From Pseudomonas weihenstephanensis (lineage in GTDB: Bacteria > Pseudomonadota > Gammaproteobacteria > Pseudomonadales > Pseudomonadaceae): a stretch of DNA of 64,000 nucleotides. Of this stretch, positions 1 through 7,758 are shown piece by piece. The stretch is taken from the NCBI RefSeq assembly GCF_001043055.1, contig NZ_JYLF01000003.1, positions 496,001 to 560,000 on the forward strand. Direction: 5' to 3'. The translations under genes were made by a program, and so were the position numbers. The notes beneath the pieces are model-generated. The model worked only from the letters and a program-made list of their open reading frames with translations, was not told the origin of the DNA and ran no database searches. The stretch's first letter is position 1. The number at the start of each line of letters is the position of its first letter.

Positions 1-1
1 A

Positions 2-1774
2 ATCAATAAAGACAACGTCGGGCAGTTGACCAAGGTCTGGCAATATTTCACCGGCGACATGTCCACCGGCACCGGCAAGATTCCGCCGTCGGTCTGGTCG
101 GCCACGCCGATTTTTGCCAATGACACGTTGTACGTCGGCACGCCTTTTTATCGCATCATTGCCCTCGAACCCGAGACCGGCAAAGAGAAGTGGGTCTTTG
201 ATACCCAGTCGCCCTTGGTGGCCGAAACCCAGCCTGCGTTGAAGTCGCGTGGCGTGGCCTATTGGCAGGAGAAAACCCCGCAAGCGGGTGTTGCCTGCCA
301 AAAAGTCGTGTATCTGGGCAACATGACCGCCCAGTTGTACGCCGTCGATGCGGACACCGGAAAACCGTGCGAGAAGTTCGGTAAAAACGGTGTGGTGGAC
401 GTCAACCAATGGAACACCGTTAACGCCAAATGGCCGCTGTCGGTGCTGCAACCGCCTACGGTCATCGGCGACAAACTGATCGTCGGTTGGGCCGGTAAGG
501 ACTGGGAGTACGAAGTTGAATCGCCAGGTTCATTGTTCGCACTCAACGCCCGCACCGGTGAGCTGGAGTGGGAGTTCAAGCCGATCCCGGAAGAAGAGGC
601 AGGCAAAACCGGCACCGCCAATATCTGGACCGCCATGTCCTATGACCCGGCGCTGGGCTTGCTGTACATCCCGGTCTCTTCGCCATCGCCCAATTATTGG
701 GGTGGCAACCGCACCAAGCCGATTCCGCTCGGCACTTCAACCACCGCACTGGACATCAACACCGGCAAGGTGGTCTGGTCGCGGCAGTGGGTTCACCATG
801 ACATTTGGGACTACGACATCAACTCGGCCCCGACGTTGATGGACATCACGGTCAATGGCAAGCCGGTAGCCGCGCTGGTACAGGCGACCAAAATGGGCTT
901 CCTGTTTACCGTTGACCGCCGCACGGGCGAGGACGTGTGGCCGATTGAAGAGCGTGCGGTGCCGCAAGGTGATGCTGAGGGCGAGGTGTATTCGCCGACG
1001 CAACCGTTCCCGACCAAACCAGCGCCGTTGATGGATCAGTCGAAAAAACCGGCGATCTGGAAGGTCGCCGACATCGTGGGCCTGGGGCAGTGCTCGAAGA
1101 TGTGGGACGGCCTGGAATACAACGGCATGTACTCGCCACCCTCCACCAAAGGCAACGGCGTGCTGGCGTACCCGGACAGTGCGGGTGGCGTGCAGTGGGG
1201 CGGCGTTGCGTTCGATCCGGTGAGCCAGGTGGCAATCGTCAACACGTCGCACATCGTGCAGATGATCAAGCTGTGGGACCGCGCCGCGTATGACAAACAA
1301 CCGAAAGAGGCAGGTAACGAAAACGGCTTCTACCCGCAAATCGGCGCGCCGTATGGCATGTCGTTGCTGAACGCGCAGAACTGGGCCGGCATGCCGTGCT
1401 GGGCGCCGCCGTTCGGTGAGATCGTGGCCCTGGACATGCGCACCGGTGACGTGAAATGGCGTCGTCCGATGGGTGCAGTGCAACAGTGGGGCTGGTACAT
1501 GCCTGAAGACATGGGCTCGCCGACCATTGGTGGCCCGGCCGTGACTGCGGGCGGGGTGATTTTCATCGGTGCTTCGATGGACGCCAAGGTGCGTGCTTAC
1601 GCACTGGAGGACGGCAAAGAGCTGTGGTCGGACATCGTCATGGCGCCTGCCGTGGCCAACCCTGCGGTGTATGAGTACAAGGGTCGGCAATACGTAGCGT
1701 TTGTGGCGGGCGGTAACTCGATCATGAAAGACCAGGTGGGCGATCAGGTGGTGGTCTACGCATTGCCCAAATAA
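2..1774 (+). CDS. Membrane-bound PQQ-dependent dehydrogenase, glucose/quinate/shikimate family (3' part)
   Basis: The reading frame is open from the window edge, so the 5' end, where this family carries membrane helices and the first propeller blades, is missing. The visible 590 or so residues form most of a quinoprotein beta-propeller with repeated blade motifs (ALxxxTGxxxWxF type), for example around residues 45-60, 175-190 and 535-550 of the visible part. Family members oxidise sugars or cyclic polyols such as glucose, quinate or shikimate in the periplasm and pass electrons to ubiquinone. The C-terminus ending in a VVYALP motif is typical. The overall pattern resembles Gcd, but it diverges enough that quinate or another polyol substrate is possible, so I give no gene symbol. 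It is followed by a strong inverted repeat that probably ends transcription. Confidence 0.88.
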   Translation: MNKDNVGQLTKVWQYFTGDMSTGTGKIPPSVWSATPIFANDTLYVGTPFYRIIALEPETGKEKWVFDTQSPLVAETQPALKSRGVAYWQEKTPQAGVACQKVVYLGNMTAQLYAVDADTGKPCEKFGKNGVVDVNQWNTVNAKWPLSVLQPPTVIGDKLIVGWAGKDWEYEVESPGSLFALNARTGELEWEFKPIPEEEAGKTGTANIWTAMSYDPALGLLYIPVSSPSPNYWGGNRTKPIPLGTSTTALDINTGKVVWSRQWVHHDIWDYDINSAPTLMDITVNGKPVAALVQATKMGFLFTVDRRTGEDVWPIEERAVPQGDAEGEVYSPTQPFPTKPAPLMDQSKKPAIWKVADIVGLGQCSKMWDGLEYNGMYSPPSTKGNGVLAYPDSAGGVQWGGVAFDPVSQVAIVNTSHIVQMIKLWDRAAYDKQPKEAGNENGFYPQIGAPYGMSLLNAQNWAGMPCWAPPFGEIVALDMRTGDVKWRRPMGAVQQWGWYMPEDMGSPTIGGPAVTAGGVIFIGASMDAKVRAYALEDGKELWSDIVMAPAVANPAVYEYKGRQYVAFVAGGNSIMKDQVGDQVVVYALPK

Positions 1775-1793
1775 TGCGTGGCACCTGAACCAC

Positions 1794-1837
1794 CCGCAGG
1801 CTGCGAGCCTTTGATTTTAAAAGCTCGCAGCCTGCGG
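1794..1837. terminator. Inverted repeat between convergent genes
   Basis: Perfect 15-bp arms (1794-1808 and 1823-1837) flank a 14-nt AT-rich loop. The repeat sits between the dehydrogenase stop and the convergent LysR gene stop. The arm sequence (GCAGGCTGCG type) matches the Pseudomonas REP-like family seen elsewhere in the window. It may serve as a bidirectional terminator. Confidence 0.6.
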
Positions 1838-1849
1838 CATCGACTACGG

Positions 1850-2758
1850 TTACGAGGACAATCGCTGCAACTGTTCGCTGGCGCGTAGCGCAAACAGTTG
1901 CAGCAACCCGTCGAGTGTATGCGGCCCCGGTTCGTCGGCACGGGTCAAGGCGTACAGCGTGATCGGCAATGCCGGTGTCAAAGGCCGTATCCGCGTGCTC
2001 TCACGTGAGGCCCCCAGCGCGGTAAACGGATCAATCACTGCCAATCCGGCACCTGACTCCACCATGGCTCTGGCCAGCGAATAGGTTTGCACCGCGATGT
2101 TGATGCGCGGCGGCGGTTCGACGGTGTTCAGGTAACTTTCAAACCGCGCAAACAGCGGGTCGGCACTGCTCAGACCGATTAACGGTGCGTTGGCCAGTTC
2201 ATCCAGTGCCAAGGGTACACCAAGGTCTTTTTCGGCCCAGTAGTCCCTGGGTGCCAGCGCCACTAAAACCCCATGAGCCAACGCCTGTGCCTTGAGCCCT
2301 GGGTGTTCGGGTTGCTTGAAAGTGAGGGCCACGTCCAGTTCGCGCATCAACAGGTTTTGCACCAGTTCACGGGTGTGCGCGCTGGCCAGCTCGCACTGGG
2401 TATCGGGATAACGCTGCGTCCATTCGCTGATCACCGGCGGCATCAGTGACAAGGCCAGGGCGGGCGTGCTGCCAATGCGCAACCGGTGACCGGGTTGGCG
2501 GCGCAAGCTTTCAGCCAGACGCTGCACCCCTTGCAGGCTTTCAGTGACCTTGTCGACTTCGCGCTCCAGCAGCAAGGCTTCGGGCGTGGGCTGGAGTTTG
2601 CCGCGTACCCGTAAAAACAGCGCAAACCCCAACTGCAACTCGGCGTGCTGCAACACCTTGCTCACCGCCGGTTGCGAGACGTGCAGTAACTGCGCCGCCG
2701 CGCTCACCGAGCCGGTTTGACGAATAGCCTGGAAAACTTCGATATGTCGCAAGCGCAT
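1850..2758 (-). CDS. LysR-family transcriptional regulator
   Basis: 302 residues, normal LysR length. The N-terminal winged helix-turn-helix (about residues 2-60, with the motif SVSAAAQLLHVSQPAVSKVL) is followed by a periplasmic-binding-like effector domain (about 90-295). It is transcribed divergently from the DadA-like dehydrogenase across a 109-bp gap holding a CCATAA-N7-TTATGG element. The arrangement suggests that it controls the D-amino acid operon, probably with an amino acid as inducer. The sequence resembles opine and amino acid regulators of the NocR/OccR kind, but the effector cannot be read from sequence. Confidence 0.9.
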   Translation of the reverse strand: MRLRHIEVFQAIRQTGSVSAAAQLLHVSQPAVSKVLQHAELQLGFALFLRVRGKLQPTPEALLLEREVDKVTESLQGVQRLAESLRRQPGHRLRIGSTPALALSLMPPVISEWTQRYPDTQCELASAHTRELVQNLLMRELDVALTFKQPEHPGLKAQALAHGVLVALAPRDYWAEKDLGVPLALDELANAPLIGLSSADPLFARFESYLNTVEPPPRINIAVQTYSLARAMVESGAGLAVIDPFTALGASRESTRIRPLTPALPITLYALTRADEPGPHTLDGLLQLFALRASEQLQRLSS

Positions 2759-2767
2759 GGCTGTAGT

Positions 2768-2786
2768 CCATAACCTTTGTTTATGG
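2768..2786. promoter_or_regulatory. Candidate LysR operator
   Basis: Inverted repeat CCATAA-N7-TTATGG in the divergent promoter region between the LysR gene and the dadA-like gene. It contains the ATAA-N7-TTAT core expected for LysR regulators (T-N11-A rule). It begins 10 bp upstream of the LysR start codon, so it would suit autorepression. The assignment is by position and symmetry only. Confidence 0.4.
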
Positions 2787-2867
2787 GTTAAGCATCTTTA
2801 TTCATTGTTCGGCGCCTGTCACCTGCCCCTAATCTGAGGTTCGCATAACTTTGGGTTAAGGACTGAC

Positions 2868-4109
2868 ATGGCACAGCGGGTTTGCATCATCGGCGGTGGC
2901 GTCATTGGGCTGGCAACGGCGTATGCGCTGGTGCGTGACGGCTTTGTAGTGACGCTGATCGAAGCCCAGCCCACGCTGGGCAGCCAGACCAGCTTTGCCA
3001 ATGGCGGCCAATTGTCCTATCGCTACGTGGCACCGTTGGCAGATGCTGGCGTGCCGTGGCAGGCCATGGGCTGGCTGTTGCGCGCCGACTCACCGCTCAA
3101 GCTGCGCCCGCGCATGGACCCGGCCCAATGGCGCTGGCTGGCCGCGTTTGTCGGCGCCTGCCGTGGTTCGGTGAATCAGCGTAACGGTGCACATTTGCTG
3201 CGTTTGGCGCTATTGAGCCAGGCAACGTTGCAACAGTGGCGCGAAGAAGACCAACTGAGCGGGTTTGGCTGGCGACGAAACGGCAAGCTCGTGGCTTTTC
3301 GTGAGCAGGGCCATTTCGATAAAGCCCGGCAAAACGTTATCCACAGCCCTTTCCAACACGCGCTGTCGGCCAGTGAATGCGCAACGCTTACGCCGGGTCT
3401 GCAAGGGTCAAGTTTTGTGGGTGGCATTTACACGCCGGATGAAGAAGTGGGCGATTGCCACGCGTTTTGCCAGCAGTTGGTCGCGCGCTTAGAGGCTTCT
3501 GGCCGCTGCACCTTTGTGCTTGGCAAGCCCGTGACGGGTGTGGTGCACAGTCACGGTGCCGTGTCGGCCGTGGACATGGGTGATGAGCGTTTGCAGGTCG
3601 ATCAACTGGTCCTCGCGGCGGGCCACAACAGCCCGGCGCTGCGCTTGCCCGGTCTGAACCTGCCGTTGTATCCGCTTAAAGGCTACAGCCTGAGCTTGCC
3701 GCTGGCCGATGTGGAAAAAGCCCCGCACGTGAGCATCACCGACTACGACCGCAAAATTGTTTACGCAAGGATTGGCGAGCAACTGCGTATCGCGGCAATG
3801 GTCGACATCGTGGGTTTTGACCCGGCCCCGGACCCCAAACGCCTCGCACAAATGCGCCAACTGGCGCGCAGCACCTTCCCTGAGGCGGGCGACTATGCCC
3901 AGGCCACTGAGTGGGCTGGCATGCGCCCTGCAACACCCACCGGTGTGCCGATTCTGGGCGCCAGTGGTTATCGCAACCTGTGGCTCAATCTGGGTCATGG
4001 CGCACTGGGTTTCACCCTGGCCTGTGGCAGCGGCCGTTTACTGGCCGAGCTGATCGCGCAACGTCAAACGTCTATCGACATGCACGGCCTTACGCCGCAT
4101 GCCGCTTGA
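2868..4109 (+). CDS. FAD-dependent D-amino acid dehydrogenase, DadA-like
   Basis: 413 residues, close to DadA length. The N-terminal dinucleotide-binding motif GGGVIGLATAYAL (about residues 8-20) is followed by the DadA-type segment TSFANGGQLSYRYVAPL (about 41-57). A C-terminal NLGHGALGFTLACGSG segment (about 375-390) closes the FAD site. The expected reaction is oxidative deamination of a D-amino acid to a 2-oxo acid with electrons passed to the respiratory chain. A strong ribosome site (TAAGGA) precedes the ATG. RidA follows directly, which fits the release of reactive imine intermediates. It is probably a paralogue of the canonical dadA, since no alanine racemase lies beside it. Confidence 0.88.
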   Translation: MAQRVCIIGGGVIGLATAYALVRDGFVVTLIEAQPTLGSQTSFANGGQLSYRYVAPLADAGVPWQAMGWLLRADSPLKLRPRMDPAQWRWLAAFVGACRGSVNQRNGAHLLRLALLSQATLQQWREEDQLSGFGWRRNGKLVAFREQGHFDKARQNVIHSPFQHALSASECATLTPGLQGSSFVGGIYTPDEEVGDCHAFCQQLVARLEASGRCTFVLGKPVTGVVHSHGAVSAVDMGDERLQVDQLVLAAGHNSPALRLPGLNLPLYPLKGYSLSLPLADVEKAPHVSITDYDRKIVYARIGEQLRIAAMVDIVGFDPAPDPKRLAQMRQLARSTFPEAGDYAQATEWAGMRPATPTGVPILGASGYRNLWLNLGHGALGFTLACGSGRLLAELIAQRQTSIDMHGLTPHAA

Positions 4110-4137
4110 ATCTGTAGTTCACCACAAGGAAAGCCCG

Positions 4138-4488
4138 ATGACCCTTCACCGCATTAACAGCAATGAGCGATTGAGCGCCGCCGTGACGTTTGAGGCACTG
4201 GTGTTTTTGTCCGGTCAGGTGCCGACTCAAACCGTGGATATTGCTGCGCAAACCGCGGAAGTCCTTGGCAAAATCGACGCCTTATTGGCCGAGACCGGCA
4301 GCGACAAGGACCACATTCTCAATGCCACGATTTACCTGCAAAACATCCAGCGCGACTTCGCCGCCATGAACACGGTGTGGTCTGCCTGGTTGTCAGCCGG
4401 TAAGGCGCCGACCCGAACCACGCTGCAAGCCGAACTGGCGCGGCCCCAGGTGCTGGTTGAAATCAGCGTGATTGCTGCACGTCGTTAA
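4138..4488 (+). CDS. RidA family protein (2-iminobutanoate/2-iminopropanoate deaminase-like)
   Basis: 116 residues from the ATG at 4138, which has an AAGGAAAG ribosome site. An upstream ATG at 4099 overlaps the preceding gene and lacks one. The fold shows the YjgF/RidA pattern: the central segment VFLSGQVP (about 22-29) and the C-terminal RTTLQAELARPQVLVEISVIA segment containing the Arg that binds the substrate carboxylate. Family members hydrolyse enamine or imine products of amino acid oxidases and PLP enzymes. Placed 28 bp after the DadA-like flavoenzyme, it probably clears the imines that enzyme makes. Confidence 0.9.
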   Translation: MTLHRINSNERLSAAVTFEALVFLSGQVPTQTVDIAAQTAEVLGKIDALLAETGSDKDHILNATIYLQNIQRDFAAMNTVWSAWLSAGKAPTRTTLQAELARPQVLVEISVIAARR

Positions 4489-4513
4489 TCTGTTTTAAAG
4501 GGGAAATAAGAAG

Positions 4514-5416
4514 ATGAAAAAACTCACCTTGATCAGTTGCACGTTGGGCCTGTTGATCAGTCAGGCAGCATCCGCCACAGAGGCGCCATTGCAGGGCGCA
4601 CTGAAGAAAATTGCCGACTCGGGCAGCATCACGCTGGGCTACCGCGATGCTTCGGTGCCGTTTTCCTATGTGGGCGATAACACGGGCAAACCGATGGGTT
4701 ACTCCGTCGATCTGGCGAATAAAATCGTCGAAAACGTGCAGAAGAAGCTGGGCGATAAACCGCTGAAAATCAAATACAACCTGGTGACGTCGCAAACCCG
4801 TATTCCTCTGGTGCAAAACGGCACGGTGGATCTGGAATGCGGTTCCACGGGTGTCACGGCGGAACGGCAAAAGCAGGTGGCGTTCTCTTATGGTTTTATT
4901 TACGTCAAAGGCCAGTTGTTGACCGCCAAGGACAGCGGCATCAAAGGCTTTGATGACCTGCGCGAGAAAAACGTCGTGACCACGGCGGGCACCACCAATG
5001 AGCGTTTCATCAAAAGCTACAGTGCCGATCACAAAATGGGCATGAATGTGATCAGCGCCAAAGACCACGGTGAGGCGTTCAAAATGCTCGAAACGGGGCG
5101 AGCAGTGGCGTTTTACATGGATGACGCGCTGCTCTATGGCGAACGCGCCAAGGCCCGTGACCCGCATCACTGGGTGGTGGTGGGGGATGAACAATCGCGT
5201 GAAATCTACAGCTGCATGGTGCGCAAAGACGATCCGCAGTTCTTGGCAGTGGTGAACCAGACCCTGGCCGACCTGTACCGCTCAGGTGAAATCACGGGTA
5301 TTTACCAGCGCTGGTTCGAACAGCCGATCCCGCCCAATGGCTTGAACCTGGAGTTCCCGATGACGGCCGAACTCAAGCAAATCATTGCCAAGCCCGTAAG
5401 CGATCCTGTGGAGTAA
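4514..5416 (+). CDS. Periplasmic amino acid-binding protein (GltI/AatJ-like, orphan)
   Basis: 300 residues with a Sec signal peptide (MKKLTLISCTLGLLISQAASA, cleavage after about residue 21). A family 3 solute-binding domain follows, with motifs GYRDASVPFSY, GYSVDLANKIV, CGSTGVTAERQKQVAFS and a VTTAGTTNERF hinge segment. These resemble glutamate/aspartate binding proteins. It is 25 bp downstream of ridA and on the same strand, so it is part of the dehydrogenase operon. No permease or ATPase genes accompany it, so it must share a transporter encoded elsewhere or act as a sensor. The ligand is unknown, though a D-amino acid would fit the context. Confidence 0.88.
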   Translation: MKKLTLISCTLGLLISQAASATEAPLQGALKKIADSGSITLGYRDASVPFSYVGDNTGKPMGYSVDLANKIVENVQKKLGDKPLKIKYNLVTSQTRIPLVQNGTVDLECGSTGVTAERQKQVAFSYGFIYVKGQLLTAKDSGIKGFDDLREKNVVTTAGTTNERFIKSYSADHKMGMNVISAKDHGEAFKMLETGRAVAFYMDDALLYGERAKARDPHHWVVVGDEQSREIYSCMVRKDDPQFLAVVNQTLADLYRSGEITGIYQRWFEQPIPPNGLNLEFPMTAELKQIIAKPVSDPVE

Positions 5417-5462
5417 ACCGCCACTGACCTGTTGAGGGCCTGTAGCAGCCGAGCACCGCGAA

Positions 5463-5501
5463 GCTGCGTCAGGCCACTCGAGGTGAGTGACCTGACGCAG
5501 C
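5463..5501. repeat. Palindromic intergenic repeat (REP-like)
   Basis: Long inverted repeat: GCTGCGTCAGG and CACTC on the left are mirrored by GAGTG and CCTGACGCAGC on the right around a GAGGT loop. It lies within a longer repeat-like stretch (about 5440-5520) between the rightward binding-protein gene and the leftward DoxX gene. It could act as a terminator for both. Confidence 0.6.
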
Positions 5502-5513
5502 CTTCGGCAGAGG

Positions 5514-5906
5514 CTACGGTTTTTTAGGAAGTGGCAGCGCCAGCAATACGCATGAACTCGCCAACAGCAGCGGGTTCCAGCTGATAGCGCCGCACACCAC
5601 AAACATCAGGCTCATACCGGCCTGCCCAAGGGCTGCGCCGCGCAGCACTTTGCCAGACACAAACCAGACCCCCAGGGCCACCTCCAGCAGCGGGATGACA
5701 GCGTTGACGACGGGCATCCCCGTTTTAACCAGCCACTCAACCACCGCAACCGTCAGCCCTGCGTAAGGCGCGGCCTGGACAGCGGGGTTGCCGAGCGCAC
5801 CCTGCAAAAATGCCGTGGCATCGAACCCGTAGAGCCACTTACTCAGCCCGGCCCATAGCCAGAACCCGCCCAGTACAGCGCGAAAGCCCCAAATGAGCGG
5901 CGTCAT
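5514..5906 (-). CDS. DoxX/MauE-like small membrane protein
   Basis: 130 residues with four predicted hydrophobic segments (about 8-28, 45-65, 68-88 and 95-122) and an N-terminal RAVLGGFWLWAGLSKW segment, which is typical of DoxX/MauE-like proteins. Some relatives take part in membrane redox or disulfide chemistry. It overlaps the upstream exporter gene by 4 bp (ATGA), so it is translated with it and ends the five-gene operon. Its role in the pathway is not known. It could supply redox support to the exporter or the dioxygenase. Confidence 0.72.
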   Translation of the reverse strand: MTPLIWGFRAVLGGFWLWAGLSKWLYGFDATAFLQGALGNPAVQAAPYAGLTVAVVEWLVKTGMPVVNAVIPLLEVALGVWFVSGKVLRGAALGQAGMSLMFVVCGAISWNPLLLASSCVLLALPLPKKP

Positions 5907-7093
5907 GCGATGGCCGTTCTGCGGGACAGGCCCAGCGACAGCATCCCGATCAGGGTGACCACAAACAAGGCGAAGAACAGACCCGCGATAGCGACGTTAG
6001 TCTGCAACGGCAAGGCGCTGGCCGCCGCGCAAGCCGCAGAACCAAACGCAAGCATCAGGCACCCTTGAAGGCTGGCAGCAACACCTGCCCGGTCAGGGAA
6101 CAGCGACATGGAGCGGGCCAGTGCATTGGAGAAAATGAACCCCTGACCAAATGCAATCAGCATGATGCCCGCCAGCGCAGTCGCCAGGCGCAGTTCATTG
6201 GGGGTTGAGGCGATAACGGCGGCGCCCGTCACGAAGAGTGCGGCGCCTGCCCACATTAATTTTGCGGGGGCGATGAACTTGATTAAAAAGCGGTTGATCA
6301 ACGTGCCTGTCAGGTAGCACGCGCCTACGCCTAATGCCGTGGTCCCGAAGAATTGGGCGCTGTACCCCAGGCGGTCCTGCACGATGTAGGGACCGATAAC
6401 GTTCCACAACAAAAAGGCAGAAAAACTGGCGCCCAGAATAATCACTGACGCGCGGAAATTGCTATCGGCCAGAATTGCGCCATAGCCAGCCACTGTCTGA
6501 AGCGGGCTTCTTCTGCGCTCAACGGGCAGCGATTCCTTCAGGCCCGCCATGACGAACGCCAACACCACGAGGCCATAGACGGCGTAGAGAACGAAGTTAT
6601 ATCTCCAGCCAAAATGCACCTCAATGGCGCCCCCAATATAGGGTGCGATCACGGGGCCCAAGCCGAACGCCAGGCTCAGGTAAATAATCGCCACCGTAAA
6701 TCGAGGACCTTTGACCGTGTCGACCAGTACCGCTCGCGCTACGACCTGACACGCGCCAATGGCAAACCCTTGCAAAGCCCTGGCGACGAGTAGCATTTCA
6801 ATGGAGGACGATGTGGCCGCCATGACGCTCCCGGCCAGGAACAGGCCAAGCCCCAGCAACACGGCCGGTCTGCGTCCCCACGCATCCGCCAGAATGCCGA
6901 AGAACAGTTGCCCGATGGCGTAGCACAGCAGGGTGATGGTGATGGTGTTCTGCATGAGCGACGGGCTGGCGTCCAGCTCCCGCCCAATGGAGGGGATGCT
7001 TGGCGCGTAGAGGTCAATGGCGATGCCGCCGACGCTGTTGATCAGCGGGGCCAGAAAGACGATGAAGTTTTCGTAACGCTTATTAGTAACCAT
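5903..7093 (-). CDS. MFS drug-resistance transporter, Bcr/CflA type
   Basis: 396 residues, the usual length for 12-helix MFS proteins. The N-terminus has the Bcr/CflA-like segment DLYAPSIPSIGRELDASPSLMQ. The loop 2-3 motif is visible as GILADAWGRRPAVLLG (about 66-81). Family members are proton-driven exporters of antibiotics and small molecules. It lies 50 bp downstream of the hemolysin-family gene and overlaps the DoxX gene by 4 bp. Export of the metabolite made by the upstream enzymes, or self-protection, is the natural inference. Confidence 0.88.
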   Translation of the reverse strand: MVTNKRYENFIVFLAPLINSVGGIAIDLYAPSIPSIGRELDASPSLMQNTITITLLCYAIGQLFFGILADAWGRRPAVLLGLGLFLAGSVMAATSSSIEMLLVARALQGFAIGACQVVARAVLVDTVKGPRFTVAIIYLSLAFGLGPVIAPYIGGAIEVHFGWRYNFVLYAVYGLVVLAFVMAGLKESLPVERRRSPLQTVAGYGAILADSNFRASVIILGASFSAFLLWNVIGPYIVQDRLGYSAQFFGTTALGVGACYLTGTLINRFLIKFIAPAKLMWAGAALFVTGAAVIASTPNELRLATALAGIMLIAFGQGFIFSNALARSMSLFPDRAGVAASLQGCLMLAFGSAACAAASALPLQTNVAIAGLFFALFVVTLIGMLSLGLSRRTAIA

Positions 7094-7143
7094 AGATAAG
7101 CCTCAAAGGCCCGGGTGACGAGCGTCACCCGGGCCGGGATACG

Positions 7144-7743
7144 TTAAGCGGATGCCGCAAGGGCATAGTTTTGAGGTCGCACTAAGCCCAGCGGCTTGTG
7201 CTCCCACGACATCGGCGGGCTGAGTCGTGAAGCAACTACGCGGGGGGCCTGGCTGTAGTAGGTGCCCCAGTTGACCTGCTGATCTTTCACGCGGCTATGG
7301 TCGGCCTGCCCCAGATCATCCAGGCTGACGTCGATCTGGCCCAGAATCTGTCGAACCTGTTCAGTGGCTGTCAGCACGACGAGGCCGTAGTTATGCAGGG
7401 CCAGCGTTTTGAGGACCGTGTTGAGCAGGTATCTGCCAGCACCGCTGCCGCTTTGAAAAGAAGCAAACGCCCCGATTTCTGCAATGCGCGCACGGCCAAT
7501 GGCATAGGAGGTGTCGAGCGATTCATCGAGGTATTGCTCGCTGAACAGCGTCCCGGAATCACCATAGGTGATGCCCAGGCAGGCAAACCCTGGTGCTGCG
7601 CCATCGGCTTGGGTCAGGCAGACGAACAGGTCCGGTTTTGGCTCAGGCGTCGCGCCGTAATGCTTCAAGTAGTTATCGCGCACGGCCTCCTGAACGCAGC
7701 GATAGCCCGGTCGGTCGCGGTAGAAATTGCGTACTAAGTACAT
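7144..7743 (-). CDS. Thermostable hemolysin family protein (GNAT/acyl-homoserine-lactone-synthase-like fold)
   Basis: 199 residues. The pattern matches the thermostable hemolysin (delta-VPH-like) family: SEQYLDES at 68-75, AEIGAFASF at 88-96, a GAGRYLL pyrophosphate-loop-like segment at 101-107 and VVLTATEQVRQIL at 122-134. This family is thought to be related to acetyltransferase and autoinducer-synthase folds, so the hemolysin name may describe an activity first seen for a Vibrio homologue rather than its chemistry. There is no signal peptide, which argues against a secreted toxin. It lies 15 bp after the AMP-ligase gene. I infer an acyl-transfer step acting on a ligase-activated acid. Confidence 0.78.
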   Translation of the reverse strand: MYLVRNFYRDRPGYRCVQEAVRDNYLKHYGATPEPKPDLFVCLTQADGAAPGFACLGITYGDSGTLFSEQYLDESLDTSYAIGRARIAEIGAFASFQSGSGAGRYLLNTVLKTLALHNYGLVVLTATEQVRQILGQIDVSLDDLGQADHSRVKDQQVNWGTYYSQAPRVVASRLSPPMSWEHKPLGLVRPQNYALAASA

Positions 7744-7758
7744 AAGGCTTCCTTTCGC

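Noticed and set aside
4099..4137. Longer RidA start at 4099
   Set aside because: It overlaps the dadA-like stop and lacks a ribosome site, whereas the ATG at 4138 has one.
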